Below, in pieces: positions 8,405 to 16,040 of a stretch of 64,000 bases of DNA (its first letter is position 1; every line of letters starts with the position of its first letter). Below the pieces are notes generated by a model. The model was not told where the DNA came from, did not search any database, and saw only the letters and a list, made by a program, of their open reading frames with translations. This DNA is from G958295935 sp965224235 (GTDB taxonomy: Bacteria; Chloroflexota; Dehalococcoidia; Lucifugimonadales; Lucifugimonadaceae). The stretch is taken from the NCBI GenBank assembly GCA_965224235.1, contig CBDCYP010000002.1:744001-808000 (forward strand). The letters are read 5' to 3'. Both the position numbers and the translations under genes were made by a program.

Positions 8405-10810
8405 TTACGGCTTTGCCATGCGGTAGCCGACGCGGGGCTCGGTGAAGATATATTTCGGCTTCCTCGCGTCGTCCCCCAACTTGCGGCGCAGGTTCCCAAC
8501 AGAGACGCGTACGAGGTTCCCCCCGACGGAGTACTCCGTCCCCCAAACGCGCTGGAGCAGTTGATCGTGAGTCAATACCCGCCCGGCGTTAACAGACAGT
8601 TCGAATAGCAGCCCGTACTCGGTCGGTGTCAACTGCACCGGGCAACCCGATACCGTCAACCTACGTTGTGTGTAGTCGATCGTCACGTCAGCCAGCCGGT
8701 AGGGTTTACGCTCCCCAGCCTCATCGCGCCCTCCCGGCTTCCGCAGCGCCGATCCGATTCTTGCCACCAACTCGGTTGGGGAGAATGGCTTGACAATGTA
8801 GTCGGCGGCGCCCAACTCAAGGGCCCGAACTATGTTCTCGTCTTCACTGCTGCCGGACAGGAAGATGACCGGCACACTGGAAATCTCGCGGATGCGCTTC
8901 ATCAACTCGAATCCGTTGGTCCCGGGCAGTACCAGGTCCAGCAAAACAAGGCGCGGCCGCTCCATCTCGAGGAGGTGGAGCATCTCGTTCGGGTTGCCGG
9001 TCACGATGGGAATGTGCCCGGCGTCCGTGAGGACGTTCCGAACGTACCTCAGTATCTGCGGATCGTCGTCCACCGAGAGAATGCGCGCCTGATCCCCCCT
9101 TGTCGCCATCCGGCCCTTGGCGGCAGACGCTTGATCGGGGTCGCCTGCCGCATCGGCGGCCAACGGAATCGTGAAGGTGAGTCGCGTACCGAGTCCGTCG
9201 CCCTCGCTCTCGGCCCAAATGCGGCCCCCGTGCGCCTCGACTATGCCCTTGCAGATGGCGAGACCCAAGCCTTCTCCGGGAATGTTATCGTCGCCGTCCC
9301 GTCCGTATATCCGGGAGAACTTCCTGAACAGACGGTGAAGCTGGTCCGCCGCCAATCCCCGGCCTTCGTCTATGACGGAGACGGCCAGGTGAAGCTCCTT
9401 CACAGATGCCGTCACCCGAATTGCGGAGGACGCGGGGGAATACTTGGACGCGTTGGACAAGAGATTGTCCAACACCTGCGTGACGCGTTGCGGATCAGCC
9501 GCAATCGCAGGTAGGTCCGGCTGTAGATCGACTTCGACATGGTTCCGCGACCCGTTGCGCAGAAACGTGCTAATCGCCTCTTCGACCAGATCTTTTATAT
9601 CCGACCGCCTGGGGGTGACCATCAACGCTCCGGCTTCTATCCTCGTTACGTCGAGAAGGTTGCTGACGAGCTCGCTCATGAGGTCGGCCTGCTGGTCGAT
9701 GATTCGGAAGAAGCGGCGAGTCTCAATGGGATCGAACGGGGTCGAGGTACTCAGCACGGTAGCCGCGGATCCCTTGATAGTGGTTAGCGGGGTCCGCAGC
9801 TCGTGGCTAACCATGGCGAGGAAATCGTTGCGCAAGCGTTGCATGTCTTCCAACGGCGTCATGTCCTGGATAACGGCCACGGCCGACACGATCTCGCCGT
9901 CCTCAGAGTAGATCGGCGTCGCGTTGACCAGGGTGGTAACCCTCCGCCCGTCCGGAAGGTCGAACAGGATCTCCTCGGCGCGCACGACTTCGCCCTGATC
10001 CAGCGCCCTCGCCAACGGACGTTCGCGGCTCTCGTATTTCTTGCCATCCGTCCGGCGGTAGATCGCCACTTCGTGGTATCGCACGAGGGTGGAGCCGGGC
10101 TCCGGCGACATGCCCAGGATGCGCACCGCTTCCTGATTGACCGAGGCGAAGGTCCTTGTGGCGGCGTCAACCACCATGACGCCCACTGGCGAGGACTCCA
10201 CCAGCGCCGCCAGTCGACGCCTTTCGGTCTCCATTGCTTCCCTTGCCCGCCGCTCTTCCTGGTATCGCAGGGCGTTGCCGATGGCGACGGCCGCCTGTGA
10301 CGCGAACATGATCAGGGTCTCTTCGTCCTCCGCCGTGAACTCGCGCCCGCCCTCCTTCTCGGTGAGATAGATCGTGCCGACGGGCTCGCCAAGGTGACGG
10401 ATAGGCGCCCCGAGGAAAGTCTTCATGGGAGGGTGGTTTTCAGGAAAGCCGACCGACCGGGAGTGCTGCGACAGGTCTGCGAGTCGTAACGGCTCACGAA
10501 CCTCATTCAGATAGCCGAGTAGTCCCAGCCCCCTGGGCAGGCTCCCCAACGTCTGGCGCTCTTCATCAGTAATGCCGGACGTTATGAAGTCCTGTACTTG
10601 GCCGCAGTCGTCGAACACCGCAAGCGCGCCGTACCGGGCGGAGGTCAACGAGCGCGCCCCGTCCACAACCTCCCTGAGCACCGTTTCGAGATCGAGGCTC
10701 TCGTTGACACGGCGGCTGACCTCGCTCAGCCTGGAAAGGTCGCCTCTGAGCGACTCGATCTCACATCTCAGCTTGTCGGCTTCTTGCAATGGCCCGCCTG
10801 TGTCGGCCAT
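8405..10810 (-). CDS. Soluble hybrid histidine kinase-response regulator-winged helix protein
   Basis: One-protein two-component system of 801 residues with no membrane segment. Domains in order: short coiled coil (8-45), GAF (about 40-185), PAS (about 200-320), HisKA with phospho-His H336 (VSHELRTP), HATPase_c with N box (LDNLLSNASKY, about 447-457) and G boxes (DEGRG, GEGLGLAI), receiver about 575-690 with phospho-acceptor D625 (LVLLDLVLPG) and K674, then a PhoB/OmpR-type winged helix (705-801, LTPTEYGLLFEL and VGYR). The kinase can thus signal straight to its own DNA-binding output. The ATG at 10810 lies inside promoter cassette 2, divergent from the gene at 11082, so autoregulation is likely. 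Probable regulator of the surrounding envelope-protein operons (inference). Confidence 0.92.
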   Translation of the reverse strand: MADTGGPLQEADKLRCEIESLRGDLSRLSEVSRRVNESLDLETVLREVVDGARSLTSARYGALAVFDDCGQVQDFITSGITDEERQTLGSLPRGLGLLGYLNEVREPLRLADLSQHSRSVGFPENHPPMKTFLGAPIRHLGEPVGTIYLTEKEGGREFTAEDEETLIMFASQAAVAIGNALRYQEERRAREAMETERRRLAALVESSPVGVMVVDAATRTFASVNQEAVRILGMSPEPGSTLVRYHEVAIYRRTDGKKYESRERPLARALDQGEVVRAEEILFDLPDGRRVTTLVNATPIYSEDGEIVSAVAVIQDMTPLEDMQRLRNDFLAMVSHELRTPLTTIKGSAATVLSTSTPFDPIETRRFFRIIDQQADLMSELVSNLLDVTRIEAGALMVTPRRSDIKDLVEEAISTFLRNGSRNHVEVDLQPDLPAIAADPQRVTQVLDNLLSNASKYSPASSAIRVTASVKELHLAVSVIDEGRGLAADQLHRLFRKFSRIYGRDGDDNIPGEGLGLAICKGIVEAHGGRIWAESEGDGLGTRLTFTIPLAADAAGDPDQASAAKGRMATRGDQARILSVDDDPQILRYVRNVLTDAGHIPIVTGNPNEMLHLLEMERPRLVLLDLVLPGTNGFELMKRIREISSVPVIFLSGSSEDENIVRALELGAADYIVKPFSPTELVARIGSALRKPGGRDEAGERKPYRLADVTIDYTQRRLTVSGCPVQLTPTEYGLLFELSVNAGRVLTHDQLLQRVWGTEYSVGGNLVRVSVGNLRRKLGDDARKPKYIFTEPRVGYRMAKP

Positions 10811-10990
10811 TTCAAGTAGCTGCGCATCCTATGCCTGAACGTGACCGCCGGGAGTGTAACATGGCCCTCTTGCCCGGCGCGATTCGCGGTCCGGCAGGGC
10901 CTTTTCCGGTCCCGCAAACCCTTTCGCGCCGGAAATCTTTATAAAACCCTTACAGTTTCGGGGTTGATCTTTACGTCTCCTTTACACCTG
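10754..10990 (+). promoter_or_regulatory. Promoter cassette copy 2, native divergent promoter of the hybrid kinase
   Basis: Contains the first ~20 codons of the kinase gene plus about 180 bases of divergent promoter. CTTTA-type repeats start at 10937 (CTTTATA), 10948 (CCTTACA), 10969 (CTTTACG) and 10980 (CTTTACA), with spacing 11, 21, 11. TATCGT follows the last TTTACA after nine bases, as a candidate -10. Downstream gene 11082, upstream divergent gene 10810. Homologous to the copies at 3719 and 15762. Confidence 0.72.
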
Positions 10991-11081
10991 TCGGCTATCG
11001 TGCGTCTCACCGCAAATCATGCGAAGCGCTGATCTCTTTGTTAACAGGCAGGCATGAAAACAGTTGAACGGAGCATTGGAA

Positions 11082-11651
11082 ATGAGGACGATAATAACAA
11101 TCACCGTGGCGACGCTGTGGATAGTGTTGGCGGCAGCCGCAACGCTGGCGTTTTCACCCGGAGACGGGAAGGACGATCCCGGCCACTCAGTGGAAGTAAA
11201 CACGAATGTTGATGAGAACCGCCCTGACACCACCGAGGTCTGGACATCCACCGCCGGTTCCAACGAGGGAGATAGTAATTTAGCGGCATCTTCGACCCAA
11301 TCCTTTAAGGGCTGCGAGGCTAAAAGTCACAACCCCCACATTTCGAGTAAGGAAGACAACCACGTGGCGGCGAAGGGACACACCAAGTGTCGTGTGAACT
11401 ACCCCGTGCAAGAGGTACACACGGTCTTGAAACGACACAGGTGGTGGGGCTGGCAGACGATCGATTATGACCCGGATGTGAAGTTTTTCGCAGACGCGTT
11501 TTCCCGCGCATCTCGAAACTGCTTGGGATGGGGCACGTACAATTATCTCAATGAAGGAGATCACTACCTTGTCGACATCGAAAACGAAAGGTGGTACGCT
11601 GGCACAAGGAATCCCGCGACGGGATCACCAAATATTACTTTAACTTGCTGA
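11082..11651 (+). CDS. Small secreted protein of unknown family
   Basis: Unrecognised protein of 189 residues with a signal peptide (MRTIITITVATLWIVLAAAA, then TLAFSPG). The mature part is polar and has four cysteines (KGCEAK, TKCRVN, RNCLGW and a terminal LTC) that could form two disulfides. Its upstream DNA and signal peptide resemble those of protease A at 3991, but the mature parts are unrelated. First gene after cassette 2 in the rightward direction. An earlier in-frame start at 11064 is possible, but MRT aligns with the MKT of protease A. A strong hairpin follows at 11666. Confidence 0.78.
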   Translation: MRTIITITVATLWIVLAAAATLAFSPGDGKDDPGHSVEVNTNVDENRPDTTEVWTSTAGSNEGDSNLAASSTQSFKGCEAKSHNPHISSKEDNHVAAKGHTKCRVNYPVQEVHTVLKRHRWWGWQTIDYDPDVKFFADAFSRASRNCLGWGTYNYLNEGDHYLVDIENERWYAGTRNPATGSPNITLTC

Positions 11652-11665
11652 CAGATCCGTTAACG

Positions 11666-11692
11666 GCAAGCCGGAGGCATCCTCCGGCTTGC
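11666..11692 (+). terminator. Perfect 12-bp stem hairpin after the secreted-protein gene
   Basis: GCAAGCCGGAGG, loop CAT, then its exact complement. It lies 14 bases after the stop at 11651. There is no T-run, so it may be an attenuator or an mRNA-end stabiliser rather than a classical intrinsic terminator. Confidence 0.6.
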
Positions 11693-11783
11693 GCCCTCTG
11701 GGATGGACATCTTCAATTGGAGGAAGCAGCCTTTCGTGGAACGTACTGCACCTCTTTAGCTATAAACTTGGAGCTGGATTCAG

Positions 11784-12428
11784 GTGAGTTCAATATCCGG
11801 AGAGAGTAGCTCGCTTGCGGCCTTGATTGCGATTATTGTAGTTATAATAAGCTCCACGTCGTGCGACGAACCCAACCAATCAATAACTGACGAACGGCAG
11901 TCACTCTTTTCCATGTCTATACCTCTTTCCCCGCCTGAAATACCGGCGGTTATGTTACGGGAATTTGCAGACGGGCGAGTGACCGACCATCCAGGGATAA
12001 TCGTCTATTCCCTTTGGGAGAGTGAAAGTGGCGTGGAAAGATTCGAGATGCCACGTCCGATTGAGTGGCCACTGGCTGTGAGACTAGAACAAGGTGAGCC
12101 GTTAAACTTTCTTATACCTTCGGAAAATCTTCCTATTTCGTTGGATTTGTTTGCCTATCGAAGCAATGATTCCGATGGAATACCCACGGATCTGGTATCT
12201 GAAATCTCTTGTATAGCGCCAGATTTTCGCGACGGACGATGTAATGTCAACAGAGAAAAAGATGCCCGGAACGGCTGGATTCTCACGGCGAAGTCTATTG
12301 CCGATTCTCCACAACTCTTCCTTTCGCTGAGTGCTTCATGGCTGGGCGTTGATCAACAGCCGTTGCAAGAAAGCCCCCGGATCTTTCGAAATGAGGCGGC
12401 CTGGCTGTTCACTATAGAATTCCAATAG
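11784..12428 (+). CDS. Putative lipoprotein, unknown family
   Basis: A 214-residue protein from a GTG start. The hydrophobic segment ALIAIIVVIISSTSC ends in a lipobox with C27. The mature part is moderately acidic with no recognised motif; one pair of cysteines occurs (ISCIAP, GRCNV). Base composition is noticeably richer in A/T than the neighbours, which may mean recent acquisition. It is followed after 14 bases by the RKV-A gene and is probably co-transcribed with it. Confidence 0.7.
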   Translation: MSSISGESSSLAALIAIIVVIISSTSCDEPNQSITDERQSLFSMSIPLSPPEIPAVMLREFADGRVTDHPGIIVYSLWESESGVERFEMPRPIEWPLAVRLEQGEPLNFLIPSENLPISLDLFAYRSNDSDGIPTDLVSEISCIAPDFRDGRCNVNREKDARNGWILTAKSIADSPQLFLSLSASWLGVDQQPLQESPRIFRNEAAWLFTIEFQ

Positions 12429-12442
12429 GCGTTAAGGCAATC

Positions 12443-13033
12443 GTGAGAAAAGTCATAGCTATCGTTCTCATAGCAACGATCTTGATAACCGCGATCGTCG
12501 GCAGCGTGACCGCTCGCCTCCTGCCCAACGAAAAGCAGGGACCAAGATCAGAACAGACAACAGGTGACCCCACTGCGGCGCCATCGTCAGGCAGTGAGTC
12601 CGGCCGGCCTGAATCAGTCGAACCGGCTTACCTCAATCCAGTACTCTATCCGGTACTCGATCTCGATTATGATGCCAGTTGGGTTGCGAATATCCCTGAG
12701 TTCATTGATGGATACAGGGTTCTCACCGTCGATACGCCAAAGAGCAATCCTTGTAGCGATTGGCCGTTAATAACCTTTCACGCCACGCAAAAATCCCTTG
12801 ACGAGTTCCTGGCGGCCCCCCGTGACATACCCTCGTTGAGAGCCGCGATCCTGGCTATCCCAGGGGTTCCGCCGGATGTTGGTCTGAGCTTTGCCGCCGC
12901 GCGCCTTGACGAAAACGGCGAGCCCGTTGACAAGGAAGAATGGGAAGCGAGGGAGAAGTCTATGAACGAGAGCATGATCAGAACCGGTTGTACTATTCAC
13001 CTTCGGCCGCGACTCAGTCCTGAATCGCCATGA
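12443..13033 (+). CDS. Membrane-anchored unknown protein, RKV family copy A
   Basis: First of three paralogs (others at 13879 and 19076). 196 residues from a GTG start. N-terminal MRKVIAIVLIATILITAIVG is a single anchor; a Ser/Pro/Glu-rich linker (about 33-65) leads to a conserved outer domain beginning DLDYDASWVANIPEF. Two cysteines are conserved in the family (NPCSDW and RTGCTI). The domain ends in a charged helix rich in Glu and Arg (KEEWEAREKSMNES). I do not recognise the family. Its start lies 14 bases after the previous lipoprotein stop, and a META gene follows directly, as it does after copy B. Confidence 0.75.
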   Translation: MRKVIAIVLIATILITAIVGSVTARLLPNEKQGPRSEQTTGDPTAAPSSGSESGRPESVEPAYLNPVLYPVLDLDYDASWVANIPEFIDGYRVLTVDTPKSNPCSDWPLITFHATQKSLDEFLAAPRDIPSLRAAILAIPGVPPDVGLSFAAARLDENGEPVDKEEWEAREKSMNESMIRTGCTIHLRPRLSPESP

Positions 13034-13091
13034 GCATTGGATCCTGCATCGCTGTTCGACCGGGCAACCAAGATCGGGTAGTCATTTGAGC

Positions 13092-13784
13092 ATGTGCGCT
13101 AGCGCCGGAACGCGTTTGAAGGGCTTGAAGACATTCTCGTGGCTGACTGTCATTGGGCTCATCCTGGTTTTGGCGGCAACGGGATGCAGAGTTGCGGGAC
13201 CTAATGCTCCGGATGACCAACCCGTTGCCACTTCGACACCAGCCGGGTCGGCTAAACCCGTGTATACGGCGTCAGCCGGCGATGGCGTTTGGGTTCTCGA
13301 TTTGCTGGACGGCCAACCAATCATCGAAAAATCCGTAGTCACGATGAGGATAAACGAGGACCAAATTGAAGGTTTTGACGGATGCAATCACTACCAAGGG
13401 CCAATTTACGTAGGGCCAATTGAGGACGGAACGCCTGTCGCCGGCACACCTGTCGCCGGCGCTGATGGCGTATTTTCACTTCCGTCCTTCGCACGTACGG
13501 AGATGGGATGTGGCTTCATCGATCAGGCGGACCCGGATGCCATCATGGATCAGGCGGACGCATACATATCGGCTCTCATGCGAGGAGAGAGATACCGCGT
13601 TGCGGGCGACCGGCTGAGATATTGGACGGTGAGGGCGCAACCAGGCTGGTATTCGTCCGTGAGTCGCCGCTCCCGGGACAACCCGTCGACCTTCGCGGCA
13701 CCTCGTGGCGTCTCATTACGGAGGACGACGTGGACAATGACGAACGTGTGACGACCATGACCTTCAATGGGGCCAGGTTAGCGG
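13092..13784 (+). pseudogene. Broken META-domain lipoprotein (META-B)
   Basis: Paralog of the 6809 gene with lipobox LAATGC (C32 from the ATG at 13092). The first META domain is intact up to RVAGDRL. Near 13615 the sequence CTGAGATATTGG replaces the intact CTGGTGATATTGG, a one-base loss that shifts the frame. The second domain continues coherently in another frame (LPGQPVDLRGTSWRLITEDD) to MTFNG, where homology to the paralogs stops abruptly beside a perfect 34-bp palindrome. The third domain is absent. The common META start ATG (GGAATGCG) is GGAACGCG here, so the upstream ATG is assumed. Non-functional unless the shift is an assembly error. Confidence 0.78.
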
Positions 13785-13818
13785 AATGGGTATGGCCCTC
13801 GCGAGGGCCATACCCATT
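13785..13818. repeat. Perfect 34-bp palindrome
   Basis: AATGGGTATGGCCCTCG followed by its exact reverse complement, with no spacer. It lies at the point where META-B loses homology with its paralogs and 60 bases before RKV-B. It may act as a terminator, as a protein-binding site, or be the scar of a rearrangement. Confidence 0.85.
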
Positions 13819-13878
13819 TGCCAACGTCCCCGGCCGACGAACATACGTGGGGGCGAGTAAAGTTAAGGAAAGTGACTC

Positions 13879-14481
13879 ATGAGAAAAGTCGTAGTTATAA
13901 TGCTGGTTGGCACCATGATTTTCTCCGCGGTCGTCGGCAGCGTGGCCGCAGGCTGGTTACCCAATCAACAGCATGGGTCACCATCAGAACAGCCGGCAAT
14001 CGAACCGAGGCCGGCGCCATCATCAGAGAGTGAATCCAAACAGCCCGAAACGACGGAAAAAACGTACCCAAAGCCGTATCTGGATCTCGACTACGATGAC
14101 AGTTGGGTGGCAAATGTTCCTGAGGTCATCGGCGGGTACACAGTTATCGGAATTACAACGCCAAAGACCGTGGCCTGTAGCAGCGCACCGAAAATAACAT
14201 TGCTCGCGCTGCAGAAGTCCATGGACGACTTCCTGTCCGACCCACCTGACGTGAGATCCCTGAGAACGGCCATTCGATCGCTTCCGGGGGTCCCGTTTGA
14301 TTTTACACTTAGCTTTGCCAACAATCCCGCCGACGAGGAAGAATACGAAGAGCGCCGGAGGCGCTCGAATGAAACCAAGATCAGGGACGGGTGCATTTTT
14401 TTTGAACGTGTGATCACCGGCCCGGAAACGCAAGTTGTTCCAGCCGAGGGATCAGTAATCAGCGATGTCGAGCTCCGGTGA
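13879..14481 (+). CDS. Membrane-anchored unknown protein, RKV family copy B
   Basis: 200 residues: anchor MRKVVVIMLVGTMIFSAVVG, Ser/Pro/Glu linker, then DLDYDDSWVANVPEVIGGY and the two family cysteines (VACSSAP, RDGCIF). Copies A and C share the order anchor, linker, YDDSWVAN core, then an LRAAI-x-PGVP type segment and a charged C-terminal helix. The DNA between this gene and the next META gene matches that between copy A and META-B, so the RKV-META pair looks like a duplicated unit. Function unknown. Confidence 0.78.
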   Translation: MRKVVVIMLVGTMIFSAVVGSVAAGWLPNQQHGSPSEQPAIEPRPAPSSESESKQPETTEKTYPKPYLDLDYDDSWVANVPEVIGGYTVIGITTPKTVACSSAPKITLLALQKSMDDFLSDPPDVRSLRTAIRSLPGVPFDFTLSFANNPADEEEYEERRRRSNETKIRDGCIFFERVITGPETQVVPAEGSVISDVELR

Positions 14482-14570
14482 TTTCGGACGACCTGGAGAG
14501 GGCCGACACCACGGACGACTCTACGTAAAGCCACACTCAAAGCTCATTAGGGTTGGGTTGTCATTTGCGC

Positions 14571-15485
14571 ATGTACATCGGCGCCGGAATGCGTTTGAAG
14601 GTTTTCTCGAGTCTCGCTGCCGTGGGAATCATCCTGGCTATCGCCGCAACGGGATGCGGAGATGCGGGACCTGCCGCTCCGGATGACCAACCCGTTGCCA
14701 CTTCGACACCAGCCGGGCCGGCTAAACCTGTCCACACGGCGTCAACCGGCGATGGCATTTGGGTTCTCGATTTGCTGAACGGCCAACCAATCATCGAAAA
14801 ATCCGTAGTCACGCTGGCGATATCCGGGAACAAGCTTGAAGGTTTTGACGGGTGCAATCACTACGAAGGGCCACTTTACATAGGGCCAATTGAGGACGGA
14901 ACGCCTGTCGCCGGCCCACCTGTCGCCGGCCCAGATGGGGTCTTCTCCCTGCCATCCTATGCAGTTAGCGAAGTGGGCTGTGAGGAGAGCAGGGGTTCGC
15001 AAGTGGATGAGTACCGGTCTGCTCTCCACCGGGGAGAAAGATACCGGGTTGCGGGCGACCGGCTGGTGATATTGGACGGTGGGGGCTCAGCCAGGCTGGT
15101 ATTCGACCGTGAGCCGCCGCTCCCGGGACAACCCGTCGACCTTCGCGGCACCTCGTGGCGTCTCATTACGGACGACGACGTGGACAACGACGAACGTGTG
15201 ACGACCATGACCTTCAATGGGCGGCTGGTTATCGGGTCGACTGCATGCCGCGATTATCTCGCCGCGTATACGTATACAAAGCCGGAGGGGAGTCTGAGCT
15301 TCTCGTGGAAGTCCATGCTGGGATCCGCTGAGTCTTGTTCGGAATTGGACCGCAGGCGGGCTGATGAATACATAGGTTTCCTGACGTGGGTGTGGGAACA
15401 CTCGGTCCATGAGGAGCAAGGGATCAGCCGGCTCAGAATCAGGGACTACCGGGGGAAGACGCTGACCTTCGAGCCGCTGCCCTGA
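14571..15485 (+). CDS. META-domain lipoprotein cut short by a stop codon (META-C)
   Basis: Third META lipoprotein; lipobox IAATGC gives C29 from the ATG at 14571. An alternative start at 14589 matches the start of META-A. Two META domains are intact (FDGCNHYEG to VGCEES; STACRDYL to ESCSEL). The frame closes with TGA at 15483-15485, exactly where META-A reads PLPPVVEDI. META-A has CCCCCGGTT and this gene has CCCTGAGTT. The rest of the third domain is still present in frame downstream (next entry). A two-domain product may be made and anchored in the envelope. Confidence 0.75.
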   Translation: MYIGAGMRLKVFSSLAAVGIILAIAATGCGDAGPAAPDDQPVATSTPAGPAKPVHTASTGDGIWVLDLLNGQPIIEKSVVTLAISGNKLEGFDGCNHYEGPLYIGPIEDGTPVAGPPVAGPDGVFSLPSYAVSEVGCEESRGSQVDEYRSALHRGERYRVAGDRLVILDGGGSARLVFDREPPLPGQPVDLRGTSWRLITDDDVDNDERVTTMTFNGRLVIGSTACRDYLAAYTYTKPEGSLSFSWKSMLGSAESCSELDRRRADEYIGFLTWVWEHSVHEEQGISRLRIRDYRGKTLTFEPLP

Positions 15486-15769
15486 GTTGTCAAAGACATC
15501 GCCGACGTAGAATGGACCCTGGGAACGATCATCGAGATCCGCCCCGGTGGCGGGTACCCCCGGCGCACGCCGGTACTTGAGGGAACCGAAGTGACTGTCT
15601 CGTTTGACAAGGACGGCATTTCGGGAGAGGCCGGTTGCAACTCCTACTCGGCTCAGGCGAATGTCGAGGACCAGTCGATCACGATCGAGGTCCAGTCCTT
15701 GTTCCATACGGAAAAAGCGTGCGAGGGCCCGGACGGTCTGATGGAGCAGGAAGAAAGGTGTCTCGATCT
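15486..15769 (+). pseudogene. Remnant of the third META domain of META-C
   Basis: In frame with the gene ending at 15485 and still coherent: VVKDIADVEWTLGTIIEIRP, then TVSFDKDGISGEAGCNSYSA and a TEKACEGPDG motif. The homology ends at an 8-bp CTCGATCT (15762-15769), where promoter cassette 3 begins. The final ~35 residues of the domain are missing. A second, independent lesion besides the TGA. Confidence 0.8.
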
Positions 15770-15998
15770 CACGTCTCAGCTTGTCGGCTTCTTGCAATGG
15801 CCCGCCTGTGTCGGCCATTTCAGGTAGTTGCGCAGCGCCTGTCCGAACGTGACCCGCGGGGAGTGTAGCACGGACCTCTTACCGGTCGTGGTTCACGGTT
15901 CGGCCGAGCCTTTTCCGGCCCCGCAAACCCCTTCGCGCCGGAAATCTTTATAAAACCTTTACAGTTTCGGGGTTGATCTTTATGTCTCCTTTACATCC
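15762..15998 (+). promoter_or_regulatory. Promoter cassette copy 3, transplanted from the kinase promoter
   Basis: Begins inside a copy of the kinase gene's 5' end. On the minus strand the first 20 codons from an ATG at 15818 encode MADTGGPLQEADKLRREIE, matching the kinase at 10810, then run into antisense META sequence. CTTTA-type repeats start at 15946, 15957, 15978 and 15989, spacing 11, 21, 11. TAATTT follows nine bases after the last TTTACA. The protease C start is 52 bases from the last repeat. Confidence 0.75.
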
Positions 15999-16040
15999 GG
16001 TTGCTAATTTGGACAGCATCACTCAGCGAAGGAGACAGTC

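Noticed and set aside
11591..11809. Small plus-strand frame of 72 codons after the secreted protein
   Set aside because: Overlaps the end of the secreted-protein gene and a hairpin; no protein-like features.
15087..15818. Open minus-strand frame of 243 codons starting like the hybrid kinase
   Set aside because: Only the first ~20 codons match the kinase; the rest is antisense to META-C. It is a fusion artefact of cassette transfer, not a gene.
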